A DNA stretch of 64,000 nt from CAWAPS01 sp963783945 (GCA_963783945.1 CAWAPS010000032.1:310001-374000); one strand, 5' to 3'; numbered from the stretch's first letter, positions 52,740 to 61,763 are shown. The notes: generated by a model from the sequence alone, not told the origin. Numbers and translations: made by a program.

Positions 52740-55600
52740 CTGCCCGCTTTCTTGGCCGCCGGGGACGCCGTTCTGTTCGAGGGGGCCGCCTTTTTGGTTG
52801 CGCTGCCGGAGGCGGACCGCTTCGCCGCGGCCTTCACTGGTGCGGCGGCGTCGTTGCTGGTGGGACTGGCGTTATTGAGCGTGGCGCCCGTCTTTTTCGC
52901 CGCGCTGCCAGCCTTCTTGGGACTTCGGGCGGCCTTCTTGGCGGCGCTGCCGGCGGTCTTCGCCGCGGCGGAGGCCTTTTTGCTCGCTCCCCCGACCTTC
53001 TTCGCCGACGCTCGCCGGGGCACCCGGGGCGGGGCGGTCCGCCGGTCGGCCAGCAGTTCAATGGCACGGTCCGGAGTCAGAGCTTCCACCGTGTCGCCCT
53101 TGCGCAGTGACGCGTTGGTCGTGCCATCGGTGACGTACGGTCCGAATCGGCCTTCCTTCAGAAGTATCGGCTGCCCGGTGGCCGGGTCAATGCCCAGTTC
53201 CCGAAGCGGGGCAGCCGCAGCCGCCCGGCCGCGCCGCTCCTTGGGCTGGGCGAAGACGGCCAGAGCGTCGTCGAGGCCGACGTTGAACAGCTGCTCCTCG
53301 TTCGGCAACGAACGGGAGTCATTTCCCTTCTTGAGGTAGGGGCCATAGCGGCCGTTGGTCGCGATGATCTCCTCGCCGGTCGCCGGGTCGACACCGAGCA
53401 CCCGGGGAAGCGAGAGCAGTTTCAGAGCGTCGGCCAAGGTGATCGTCGCCGGATCCATGGTGCTGAACAGCGACGCGGTACGGGGCTTGCCCCCGTCTTC
53501 GGCCAGTCCCACCTGGACGTATGGCCCGAACCGCCCAGCCTTTACCACTACCGGCAGTCCTGAATCGGGATCAGCACCTACTTCCCGGTCTGACGAGCCG
53601 GCGTTGATCAACTCCATGGCCCGGTCGGTGGTCAGCTCGTCGGGCGCCAGCTCGTCTGGCAGGGACGCCCGCTCTCCGTCCTCGGCCTGGACGTACGGGC
53701 CGTAGCGACCCACCCTGACGACCAGACCGGAGTCCCGGCCCCCGATGGCGATCGAATTGATCTCGCGAGCGTCGATCTCGGCGAGGTGCTCCGATACAAG
53801 CTCCTTGAGCCCCGGTCCGCCACCGTTTCCGAAGTAGAACCGGGTGAGCCACGGAACGGACTGGCGGTCCCCGTTCGCGATACCGTCCAGGTCCTCCTCC
53901 ATGGCCGCGGTGAAGCCATAGTCGACGAGCTCACCGAAGTGTTGCTCGAGCAGGCTGATGACCGCGAAGGCGGTCCAGGAGGGGATGAGGGCGGAGCCCT
54001 TTTTCCACACGTAGCCCCGCGACTGGATCGTTTCGAGGATGGTGGCGTACGTCGATGGGCGCCCGACCCCCATGTCTTCCAGTGCTTTGACCAAGGATGC
54101 TTCCGTGTAGCGGGCAGGGGGCTGGGTCGAATGGCCCTCCGGGGTCAGAGACTCGACGGCCAGCCGATCGCCGACAGCGAGCGCGGGCAGGCGGATCTCC
54201 CGGTCCTCGAGCTCGGCGTCGGGATCGTCGGTCCCTTCGACGTAGGCCCGAAGGAAGCCGGGAAAGGTGATCACCCGGCCGCTCGTGCCGAATTCGGCGT
54301 CCTCTCCCGCGCTGGATGTGCCACCAAGGCGAACCACGATGCTCCGGCCCACCGCGTCAGTCATCTGTGAGGCCACCGTGCGCATCCAGACCAGCTCGTA
54401 CAGCCGACGCTGGTCCCCGTGCAGCCCGGTCTGTTCGGGGGTGCGGAAAGCGTCACCGGCGGGGCGGATGGCCTCGTGCGCCTCCTGGGCATTCTTGACC
54501 TTTTTGTCGTAGCGGCGGGGCTGCGCCGGCACGTAGTCGTCTCCGTAGAGCGAGCGGGCCTGGGCCCGAGCCGCGGTCAGAGCCTCGTTGGACAAGGTCG
54601 TCGAGTCGGTGCGCATATAGGTGATGTAGCCCGCCTCGTACAGTCCCTGGGCCACCCGCATCGTCCGGTGGGCGGAGAAGCGCAGCTTCCGGCCGGCCTC
54701 CTGCTGCAGGGTGGATGTCATGAAGGGCGGATGGGGGGTACGACGCCACGGCTTCTCCTCAACCGAGCGCACCGTGAACTCGGAGTCGTCGAGCCGGGCC
54801 GCCAGCCCTCGGGCCCTGTCCTCGTCCAGCCGCACGACCTCGTCCTGCCGCTCCATGACGACTTGGCCGTCCTCGTTGAAGTCCCGGCCGGTCACCAGCC
54901 GCCGGCCGTCGAGGGCGAGGAGACCGGCGGAGAACGAGCCGCCCTTGGCTCTGTCCTCTTCGACGTCGAGGAACCGGCCTGCGAGATCCCAGTAGGACGC
55001 GGCGACGAAGCGCATCCGGGCCCGCTCCCGCTCCACCAGAAGCCGGGTGGCAACTGACTGCACCCGGCCGGCCGACAGGTTGGGCATGACCTTCTTCCAG
55101 AGGACCGGGCTGACCTCATAGCCGTAGAGGCGATCCAGGATGCGGCGGGTCTCCTGGGCATCGACCAGCCGGCGGTCCAGGTCGCGCGACTCCCGCACCG
55201 CCCGCTCGATCGCCGGCCGGGTGATCTCGTGGAAGACCATTCGCCGGACCGGGACTCTCGGCGACAGCACCTCGATGAGATGCCAGGCGATCGACTCCCC
55301 TTCGCGGTCCTCGTCAGTGGCGAGATACAGCTCGCTGGCGTCTTTGACCATGGCCTTGAGCTTGCGGACCTGGTCCCGTTTGTCCCGTGAGACCACATAG
55401 AGCGGCTTGAAGTCGTTGTCCACGTCGACCCCGAGGCGGGCCCACGTCTCTCCCTTGTAGGCGGGGGGAACATCGGCAGCGTTGCGAGGCAGGTCTCGGA
55501 TGTGGCCGATGGACGATTCGACGTCGTACGCCGAACCGAGGAAGCTGGCGATGGTTTTGGCCTTGGCGGGAGACTCGACGATGACTAGTGGCTTGGGCAT
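52736..55600 (-). CDS. topA: DNA topoisomerase I
   Basis: This protein has 954 residues and starts MPKPLVIVESPAKAKTIASF, the Toprim start with the catalytic Glu; ATG 55600 follows AAGAGG. LYLATDEDREGESIAWHL carries the Toprim acids, and the catalytic tyrosine is in AGYITYMRTDST. The C-terminal half contains repeated G-R-Y/F-G-P-Y-x-x units instead of zinc fingers (YGPYVQAEDG, FGPYVQVGLA, YGPYLKKGND, FGPYVTDG), then a Lys/Ala/Ser-rich tail of about 100 residues, both typical of actinobacterial enzymes. It relaxes negative supercoils. It is coupled to tmk by a four-base overlap. Confidence 0.96.
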   Translation of the reverse strand: MPKPLVIVESPAKAKTIASFLGSAYDVESSIGHIRDLPRNAADVPPAYKGETWARLGVDVDNDFKPLYVVSRDKRDQVRKLKAMVKDASELYLATDEDREGESIAWHLIEVLSPRVPVRRMVFHEITRPAIERAVRESRDLDRRLVDAQETRRILDRLYGYEVSPVLWKKVMPNLSAGRVQSVATRLLVERERARMRFVAASYWDLAGRFLDVEEDRAKGGSFSAGLLALDGRRLVTGRDFNEDGQVVMERQDEVVRLDEDRARGLAARLDDSEFTVRSVEEKPWRRTPHPPFMTSTLQQEAGRKLRFSAHRTMRVAQGLYEAGYITYMRTDSTTLSNEALTAARAQARSLYGDDYVPAQPRRYDKKVKNAQEAHEAIRPAGDAFRTPEQTGLHGDQRRLYELVWMRTVASQMTDAVGRSIVVRLGGTSSAGEDAEFGTSGRVITFPGFLRAYVEGTDDPDAELEDREIRLPALAVGDRLAVESLTPEGHSTQPPARYTEASLVKALEDMGVGRPSTYATILETIQSRGYVWKKGSALIPSWTAFAVISLLEQHFGELVDYGFTAAMEEDLDGIANGDRQSVPWLTRFYFGNGGGPGLKELVSEHLAEIDAREINSIAIGGRDSGLVVRVGRYGPYVQAEDGERASLPDELAPDELTTDRAMELINAGSSDREVGADPDSGLPVVVKAGRFGPYVQVGLAEDGGKPRTASLFSTMDPATITLADALKLLSLPRVLGVDPATGEEIIATNGRYGPYLKKGNDSRSLPNEEQLFNVGLDDALAVFAQPKERRGRAAAAAPLRELGIDPATGQPILLKEGRFGPYVTDGTTNASLRKGDTVEALTPDRAIELLADRRTAPPRVPRRASAKKVGGASKKASAAAKTAGSAAKKAARSPKKAGSAAKKTGATLNNASPTSNDAAAPVKAAAKRSASGSATKKAAPSNRTASPAAKKAGS

Positions 55601-56097
55601 GGCCTCTTTACGTCTGGGTGGCAGAAAAAGCGAGAAAGAAATACAGAGGCTCGACCCCTTCTGGCACATCCCGCCGGAGCGTCCAGTCGGGAGCGCCCGT
55701 CGGAGCGGACCGCTGGGGCGTTGCGCTCAGGCGCACAAGGTATAGCCGCTCCGGAGGACTTGCGGGGTCAACTGAGAGGCGGAGGGGCCTTTCTGGGGCC
55801 CCGTCGTGGGCTCTGGAGCGAGCGGCTGGTGGCCCAGTAGGTCCTCCGCCGGAGGCCTGAAGGGCGCGGGTCTGGCGTCGGGCGCCGGGGGTGTCGGGGG
55901 GCCAGTGGGTGGACTGGGGTGCCGCGGGTTCGTAGCCGGCCGGGGGGCCTGGCCGGAGCGGGCCAGGAGGGGGCTATGCCATCTTGCGCCGTACGTCGCC
56001 GGGTCGGGCCTTGGCTGGTCGGGCCTCGGGGGGTCGGCGCCGGGGGTTGGCGCCGGGCGGGTCGGGCGTGCGGGTCGGGCGTGCGGGTCGGGCGTGG

Positions 56098-56205
56098 CAG
56101 GTCGACGCCGGCGGGTTGGCGCCTGGCTGGTCGAGCCTGGCAGGTCGACGCCGGCAGGTCGACGCCGGCAGGTCGACGCCGGCAGGTCGACGCCGGCAGG
56201 TCGGA
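56098..56205. repeat. 14-base tandem repeat with GTCGAC core
   Basis: The unit CAGGTCGACGCCGG repeats perfectly at 56141, 56155, 56169 and 56183, with a partial copy at 56197 and an earlier isolated copy at 56098. Degenerate versions extend left to about 55990. Copies touch each other without spacers. Confidence 0.85.
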
Positions 56206-56229
56206 GCAGATTGGCCCCGTGCCGGCCTG

Positions 56230-56400
56230 CAAAGGGCAAGATCAGCACTTTTCTCGGTGCACTTTTGGTTTCTCGGTGCCAAAAGGAGTCATTAAACTCA
56301 CAAAATAGCTACGAGAAATCAAAAGATCTACGAGAATAGTGTCACAATGTCCTCTTCGCCCCGGTGTTAAGTAGCTTTTGATCGGATCATGCCATTTGTG
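56230..56400. promoter_or_regulatory. AT-richer island with paired direct repeats
   Basis: Within GC-rich surroundings, TTTCTCGGTGC occurs twice about 18 bases apart (near 56250 and 56268), and TACGAGAA occurs twice about 22 bases apart (near 56310 and 56330), the second pair being a rough inverse of the first core. This could be a regulatory or integration-related site. No gene is linked to it. Confidence 0.35.
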
Positions 56401-56643
56401 GGGGGCCGTGGCCGCGGCCGGCCGGGGAATCACATCTCTGTGGGCCCGCCGGCACTCGGGCCGCCGGCGTCACCCGGCGCCGGCCAAGCCCGGCCCAACC
56501 CGGCCGAGCCGCGCCGCGGCCCCGCCCCGACGCGGTCCTAGAACGCTCCCACCGGCGCCCGTCACCCGCCGGCCCGCCCGCCCCTCCACCGTCTCGGCTG
56601 CCCCCTACCCGTGTGACCCGGCTGCCCCCTGGGACCCGCCAGA

Positions 56644-56746
<103 letters not shown>

Positions 56747-56787
56747 TAAGACTTCACAGTCTCACCGCCGCCGTACGCTGGGACCCC

Positions 56788-57603
56788 GTGAGCGCTCAAG
56801 CCGAGAAGGCCACCCGATTCCTCGAGCTCCACCGAGCCGGTGAACCCCTGCTCCTCCCCAACCCCTGGGACATCGGCTCGGCCAAGATTCTGGCCGAGAT
56901 GGGCTTTCAGGCCCTGGCCACCACCAGCGGTGGATTCGCCGGGACGCTCGGCCGCCCCGACGGGAAGGTGACGAGAGACGAGGCGATCGCCCACGGTGCG
57001 GCTCTATCGGCGGCCGTCGAGGTGCCCGTGTCGGCTGATCTCGAGAACGGGTTCGCCCACGACCCCGCAGGTGTGGCCCAAACTGTGAAGCTGGCCTTGG
57101 GCACCGGACTGGCGGGCTGCTCGATCGAGGACCACTCGCCCGGCTACCCGGATCCGGTATACGACGTGGCCCAGGCACGGGACCGGGTGGCTGCGGCGGC
57201 CGAGGTCGGGCACGGCGGCAACGTGCACCTGGTCATCACGGCGCGGGCCGAGAATTATCTGTACGGCCGGGCGGACCTCGCCGACACGATCACCCGCCTC
57301 CAAGCCTTCGAAGAGGCCGGCGCCGACGTTCTATATGCCCCCGGGCTCACCAGCCTGGAGGAGATCAAGACGTTGGTTGGCAGCGTGGGCCGCCCGGTCA
57401 ACGTGCTGGCGCTCCCCGGCGTCCCCTCGGTGAGCGAGCTGGCGAGTGTCGGCGTGGCCCGCATATCGATCGGCTCCGGTTTCTCCAGGGTGGCGATGGG
57501 GGCGATGATTCGGGCCGGGAGAGAGCTCCTGGACTCGGGCACATACGGGTTTTGGGACGTAGGAGCCACCGGCTCGGAAGTAGTGGCTCGGGCGCTGGCC
57601 TAG
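56788..57603 (+). CDS. isocitrate lyase/PEP phosphomutase-family protein
   Basis: This protein has 271 residues and starts from GTG 56788. LLLPNPWDIGSAKILAEMGF and ALATTSGGFAGTLGRPDGKV are the family opening, VSADLENGFAHDP the metal-binding D-x-E/D region, and GCSIEDHSPGYPDPVYD the S-I-E-D motif. VLYAPGLTSLEEI and RPVNVLALPG complete the barrel. The length and motifs match the small carboxy-PEP/methylisocitrate-lyase-like proteins common in actinobacteria, which cleave or rearrange C-C or C-P bonds. The lyase cysteine motif KKCGH is not present, so classical isocitrate lyase activity is unlikely. Its 3' end is tandemly duplicated downstream. Confidence 0.85.
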   Translation: MSAQAEKATRFLELHRAGEPLLLPNPWDIGSAKILAEMGFQALATTSGGFAGTLGRPDGKVTRDEAIAHGAALSAAVEVPVSADLENGFAHDPAGVAQTVKLALGTGLAGCSIEDHSPGYPDPVYDVAQARDRVAAAAEVGHGGNVHLVITARAENYLYGRADLADTITRLQAFEEAGADVLYAPGLTSLEEIKTLVGSVGRPVNVLALPGVPSVSELASVGVARISIGSGFSRVAMGAMIRAGRELLDSGTYGFWDVGATGSEVVARALA

Positions 57604-57714
57604 GGGCCCTCGACCGGGGCCACAGCCCGGCTCGGAAGTAGTGGCTCGGGCGCTGGCCTAGGTCCCTCGACCGGGCCACAGCCCGGCTCGGAAGTGGCTC
57701 GGCCGCTGGCCTGG
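57571..57714. repeat. 58-base tandem duplication of the gene's 3' end
   Basis: GGCTCGGAAGTAGTGGCTCG begins copies at 57571 (inside the gene), 57629 and, with three bases missing, 57685. Each carries the following GCTGGCCTAGG and CCCTCGACCGGG parts, so the stop codon and last seven or so codons are repeated downstream. Confidence 0.85.
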
Positions 57715-58029
57715 ACCCGTCCCCGGAGGCGGCCCCGCCGGCCCTGCTTCCCCTCCTATCGCCCTGTCCGCCCGGACCCGGTCGAAGGGCGGCGGCGACA
57801 GCCACAAGCCTCATAGCGAACCCGCGCCGGCGCCGCCGCCCCCCCTTGGCCACCAAGGGGGTAGACCTGGTGCGCGGCATGCCAGGGTGGCCGAACCGAC
57901 TTAGGAGCACGCCGGTCGCCAGAGATGAGCGCAGGTCGCCGAAGGATTGTCCGAACGGACTTCCCTCCTCAGCAAGAACGGCCGGGCCCAGGGGCCCGGC
58001 CGTCGTTGGTCGCTAGAGAATCTTGACGC
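57604..58029. other. 426-base gap between two convergent genes
   Basis: It holds the tail of the 58-base duplication, about 260 bases of GC-rich sequence in which I see no gene or RNA, and the strong hairpin at 57978-58003. Confidence 0.5.
57978..58003 (-). terminator. 12-bp perfect GC hairpin downstream of hppA
   Basis: ACGGCCGGGCCC 57978-57989 pairs with GGGCCCGGCCGT 57992-58003, with only two bases between the arms (a 4-base loop if the last pair opens). It starts 27 bases after the hppA stop and is followed on that strand by TTCTTG, a short T-rich stretch. It is probably the terminator of the regulator-hppA operon. Confidence 0.7.
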
Positions 58030-60360
58030 TCAGTTGGCCACAGGCGTCGCCGGCGCGGTGTCGCCGACCGGCTCGAGCGACTGCGTCTTGCGCTTGGAGA
58101 ACGCCACGCCGCCGAGGATGACAACCAGCGCAGCCATGGCGATGACGTAGCGGAGAGCGGTGTCGTGATGCAGGCTGATCACGGCCGGCAGGATGAGCAG
58201 GCTGACGAGGTTCATCACCTTGATCAGGGGGTTGAGGGCCGGACCGGCGGTGTCCTTGAACGGGTCACCCACCGTGTCGCCGATAACGGCCGCCTTGTGG
58301 GATTCCGAACCCTTTCCGCCTTCATGGCCGTCCTCGATGTATTTCTTGGCGTTGTCCCACGCCCCACCGGCGTTGTTGAGGAAGTTGGCCATCAGCTGAC
58401 CGGTGAGGATGGTGCCGGCGAGAAAGGCGCCGAGAGCGAGGTCACCGATGGCGAAGCCGACCACGACGGGCGACAGGATGGCGAGCAGGGCGGGCGTGGC
58501 CAGTTCGCGCTGGGCCGCCGCAGTGCAGATGTCGATCACCCGTCCGTACTCGGGCCGTTCTGTGCGGTCCATGATCCCGGGATGCTCCCGGAACTGCCGC
58601 CGCACCTCCTCCACGACCGTACCGGCCGAGCGTCCGACCGCCCGGATGGCCAGGGCCGAGAACAGGAAGGCGATGGAACCGCCGATCAGAAGTCCGATGA
58701 ACGTCTCCGGATTGGCAACGTTGACGATCGTCTGGGAGACCGTGGTGAACAGCTGGTTCCCCGATGGGATGACGCCGTTGATCAATGGGATCTTGGCGTT
58801 CTCGGCGATGGTCTGGATATAGCTGGCGAACAGCGCGGTGGCGGCGATGACCGCCGAGCCGATGGCAAATCCCTTGGTGATGGCCTTGGTGGTGTTACCC
58901 ACCGCGTCCAGGCTCACCATGATGCGCTCGGGCTCACCGTGGAACTCGCCGCTCATCTCGGCAATGCCGGCCGCGTTGTCCGAGACCGGGCCGAACGTGT
59001 CCTCCGAGACCACGATGCCGGCGTTGGAGAGCAGCCCCAGGCCGATCAACGAGATCAGGTAGAGCTCCAGCTGGATGTCACCGTTCCCGAGGGCGATGCC
59101 GACCACGATGGCCAGGACGATGGCGATCAGAGCCGGGACCGAGGACTCGAGGCCGGTGCTGATGCCGGACAGGACCGTCGTCGCTGGGCCCGTTCTCGCC
59201 GACTGGGCGATCTCCCGGACCGGGGAGGTCTCGGTCGAGGTGTAGTACTCGGTGATGCGGCTGACCACCTGGCCGAGCACGACGCCGGTGAGGACGGCCC
59301 AAAACACCTTGAGGTTGTGGACGTAGAACTGGGCGACGAAGAAGGTCCCGATGATGGTCAGTACGGCCGAGATGAGCAGGCCCCGGTTGATGGGAGCCAT
59401 GGCGCTGCGGTCCTTGCTGGACGCCCGGACCGCGAAGATCCCGATGATGGAGGCGAGAATGCCGATGGCCGGAACGACCAGGGAGAAGACCAGCCCGATC
59501 TGCCCCTTGCCGGGCCCGAAGGCACTGTTGGCCAGGATCAGGGTCGCCACCAGGATCACGATGTAGGACTCGAACAGGTCGGCACCCATACCGGCGCAGT
59601 CGCCCACGTTGTCGCCCACGTTGTCGGCGATGGTGGCGGCGTTGCGGGGATCGTCCTCAGGTATGCCGGCTTCGACCTTCCCCACCAGGTCGGCGCCGAC
59701 GTCCGCCGCTTTGGTGAAGATGCCTCCCCCGACTCGCATGAACAGAGCCAGCAGGGACCCTCCGAACCCGAAACCGATGAGGATGGCTGTCGCGGTGTTC
59801 TGGGCCAGCATCACGATGACCGTCGCCCCGAGCAGGCCGAAGCCCACTACGAACAAACCGGTGATGGCCCCCGTCCGGAACGCCACCAGCAGAGCGGCCG
59901 GCATCGAGCCTCCCCGCGCTGCGGCCGCGGTGCGGACGTTGCCGCGGACGGCCGTGCTCATGCCGATGAATCCGGCCAACCCGGAGAATGTGGCGCCGAG
60001 CAGGAAGGCGAGGGCGCGGAACAAACCAGACGCGCCCCAGGACAGCACGGTGTGCTTGGACCCGTCAGACAGTGTCTCGGTCACCTTGCTGGCGGTGAGA
60101 AACACCAGGACAGCCAGGGGGATCACAATTATGCCAATGGCGCGGAACTGGCGGACCAGGTAAGCCTCGGCTCCCTCCTGAATGGCCTTGGCGATCTCGA
60201 TCATGGTCGGGGTGCCCTGGTCTGCCGCCAGGACCTTTCGCATGAGAATGAAGCCGGTGATGATCGCGATCAGGCCGCAGGCGGCGGCGAAGATCAGCCA
60301 TCCCCACTCGGTGTTGTGCAGGTGAAACGGCTGGTAGCCGCCTTCTGCGAGGAGTCCCAT
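58030..60360 (-). CDS. hppA: membrane-bound proton-translocating pyrophosphatase
   Basis: This protein has 776 residues and about 16 membrane segments. Active-site motifs are FTKAADVGADLVGKVE and TIADNVGDNVGDCAGMGADL, and a third acidic motif is near the C-terminus (VIGDTVGDPFKDTAGPAL). GNTTKAITKGFAIGSA has Lys where K+-dependent enzymes have Ala, pointing to the K+-independent H+-pumping type. It splits PPi and pumps protons out of the cytoplasm. The gene begins two bases after the stop of the DtxR-family regulator, so both form an operon. Confidence 0.95.
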   Translation of the reverse strand: MGLLAEGGYQPFHLHNTEWGWLIFAAACGLIAIITGFILMRKVLAADQGTPTMIEIAKAIQEGAEAYLVRQFRAIGIIVIPLAVLVFLTASKVTETLSDGSKHTVLSWGASGLFRALAFLLGATFSGLAGFIGMSTAVRGNVRTAAAARGGSMPAALLVAFRTGAITGLFVVGFGLLGATVIVMLAQNTATAILIGFGFGGSLLALFMRVGGGIFTKAADVGADLVGKVEAGIPEDDPRNAATIADNVGDNVGDCAGMGADLFESYIVILVATLILANSAFGPGKGQIGLVFSLVVPAIGILASIIGIFAVRASSKDRSAMAPINRGLLISAVLTIIGTFFVAQFYVHNLKVFWAVLTGVVLGQVVSRITEYYTSTETSPVREIAQSARTGPATTVLSGISTGLESSVPALIAIVLAIVVGIALGNGDIQLELYLISLIGLGLLSNAGIVVSEDTFGPVSDNAAGIAEMSGEFHGEPERIMVSLDAVGNTTKAITKGFAIGSAVIAATALFASYIQTIAENAKIPLINGVIPSGNQLFTTVSQTIVNVANPETFIGLLIGGSIAFLFSALAIRAVGRSAGTVVEEVRRQFREHPGIMDRTERPEYGRVIDICTAAAQRELATPALLAILSPVVVGFAIGDLALGAFLAGTILTGQLMANFLNNAGGAWDNAKKYIEDGHEGGKGSESHKAAVIGDTVGDPFKDTAGPALNPLIKVMNLVSLLILPAVISLHHDTALRYVIAMAALVVILGGVAFSKRKTQSLEPVGDTAPATPVAN

Positions 60361-60362
60361 GG

Positions 60363-61064
60363 TCAGATGGATTCCTTTCTCTCTTTGCTGTGATTGGTCG
60401 GGTTCAGCCGGACGAGGATCTGGTGGGCCACCTTCTCGCCGAGGGTGCGGTCGTGACCGTCCACGGCCACGACCAGAGGTCCTTCGAAGGGGTGCTTCTC
60501 CCTGACTTCGACTTCGACTCCAGGCCGCACGCCGAGGCCGTCGAGAAACCGGGCGACGTCGGGGTCGGTGGATCCGGGCAGGGCCACCACGGCACGGTCA
60601 CCGGGCGCGAGGTCGTAGAGGGTCGGCATGCGGGGCAGGTCTTCGCTGCCGGTCCCCGGGATGGCGAATCCATGGGGGCACGTGGTCGGCCGGTCCAGCG
60701 CCACGTACAGCCGATCCTCCACCTCCTGAGGTAGCTGATGCTCGAACCTCGGAGCCAGGCGGTCAGCCTCGGACCAGCTGTATCCGAGCATGTCGGCCAG
60801 AAACCGCTCGACGATCCGGTGACGACGGACCACGCTCATGGCCAGGCGCCGCCCTGCCTCGGTCAGCTCCACCCCGTGATACGGGGTGTGCTTGGCCAAG
60901 CCCCGGTCGGCCAGCCTCTTTACCGTGGCCGTCATCGTGCCGGGCGAGACCTCGAGCGAGGTCGCCAGGTCACCAGTCCGGGCCCCGCCGAAGTGGGTGT
61001 TCGAGGTGAGCCGCCAGATCGCCTTCAGGGTCTCGCGCTCGGACTTAGTGAGATCCGCATCCAT
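60363..61064 (-). CDS. DtxR-family metal-dependent transcriptional regulator with altered metal site
   Basis: This protein has 233 residues. The winged helix is seen in TGDLATSLEVSPGTMTATVK, the dimerisation/metal domain in RRHRIVERFLADMLGYSW and APRFEHQLPQEVEDRL, and the C-terminal SH3/FeoA-like domain in LGVRPGVEVEVREKHPFEG. Aligned by eye to DtxR, ancillary-site His79 and Glu83 and primary-site Glu105 and His106 are kept, but Cys102 is Pro, His98 is Asp and Met10 is Glu, so metal preference may differ from IdeR/DtxR. ATG 61064 is the start. A palindrome 25 bases upstream is probably its operator. Confidence 0.9.
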   Translation of the reverse strand: MDADLTKSERETLKAIWRLTSNTHFGGARTGDLATSLEVSPGTMTATVKRLADRGLAKHTPYHGVELTEAGRRLAMSVVRRHRIVERFLADMLGYSWSEADRLAPRFEHQLPQEVEDRLYVALDRPTTCPHGFAIPGTGSEDLPRMPTLYDLAPGDRAVVALPGSTDPDVARFLDGLGVRPGVEVEVREKHPFEGPLVVAVDGHDRTLGEKVAHQILVRLNPTNHSKERKESI

Positions 61065-61088
61065 GGTTTGGTCGGGTGCACCATAGTT

Positions 61089-61104
61089 TTTTGGCCTGCC
61101 AAAA
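61089..61104. promoter_or_regulatory. palindromic operator of the DtxR-family regulator
   Basis: TTTTGGC-CT-GCCAAAA is a perfect 7+2+7 palindrome, 25 bases before the regulator's ATG on the reverse strand. Its form resembles MntR/SirR-type boxes with a GGC/GCC core between A/T flanks. Autoregulation of the regulator-hppA operon is the likely meaning. Confidence 0.7.
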
Positions 61105-61226
61105 GTCAACAGGCGCTCAAGACGTCACCGCCCTGCGGATATCCCCGCGGGCCCGCGGGCCCGAGGCCCCGAGCTACCAGGATCTTCCGGCGACCTCTTT
61201 GGACGCGGGCGGCCTACGCCCGGTTC

Positions 61227-61763
61227 TCAGTCGCGTTCGGGACCCGAGGGCTCCTGCTCGGGAGCACGCATGACCACCCTCAAGATCTCGGCGGTCTCGT
61301 CGCCCGAATCGGCGGACGGCCCTCCGAACAGGGTCAGCCACACCGACGTCCCGTTCGGTCCCGACTCGAACCTGACGGCGTCTACGAGCAACCGGATGAG
61401 GGGTATCCCGAGCCCCCTCTCGAAGTTCAGCCGGTCCGGATCGGTGACGGGAGGATGCTCGCGCAGCTGGTCGGGATCAAAACCGGGCCCGGCGTCGGAG
61501 ACACAGACCTCCAACCGTTCGGGCGCTTCCCAGCAGCGGATGACGACGGGGTGATCGCCGCCAGTTTCCCGGTTGGCCTCGATGGCGTTGGTACAGGCTT
61601 CGGACACCGCCAGTTTGAGGTCGTCAATCCGCTCGTCGGCCAGCGTCCGGCGGGCCGACGCCAGGGAGGCCACGACCAGCCGTACAACCGCGATGTACTC
61701 GGTGCGCGAGGGAACCGAAAGATCCAGGGAAAGGTCCATGGTCACCCCCACGCCCGACGTCAC
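61227..61763 (-). CDS. RsbW-type anti-sigma factor/serine kinase (GHKL ATPase)
   Basis: This protein has 178 residues. The N-box is in LAVSEACTNAIEANRETGG, the G1 box in VCVSDAGPGFDP and the G2 box in FERGLGIPLIRLLVDAV, as in RsbW/SpoIIAB proteins. I use GTG 61763, which overlaps the stop of the STAS gene (GTGA), rather than ATG 61739. It would bind a sigma factor and phosphorylate the STAS protein made just upstream. The partner sigma factor is not next to it. Confidence 0.88.
   Translation of the reverse strand: MTSGVGVTMDLSLDLSVPSRTEYIAVVRLVVASLASARRTLADERIDDLKLAVSEACTNAIEANRETGGDHPVVIRCWEAPERLEVCVSDAGPGFDPDQLREHPPVTDPDRLNFERGLGIPLIRLLVDAVRFESGPNGTSVWLTLFGGPSADSGDETAEILRVVMRAPEQEPSGPERD

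Noticed and set aside
55725..55750. Possible third copy of the 20-bp-arm palindrome (GCGCACAAGGTATAG)
   Set aside because: Only about 8 core bases match and the arms do not pair properly.
56098..56205. Possible CRISPR array
   Set aside because: Units are 14 bases and directly adjacent with no spacers; no cas genes are in the window.
58165..60393. 742-codon open frame antisense to hppA
   Set aside because: Its Asp/Gly/Arg-rich translation has no family resemblance, and the opposite strand encodes an unmistakable pyrophosphatase. It is a GC-bias shadow.
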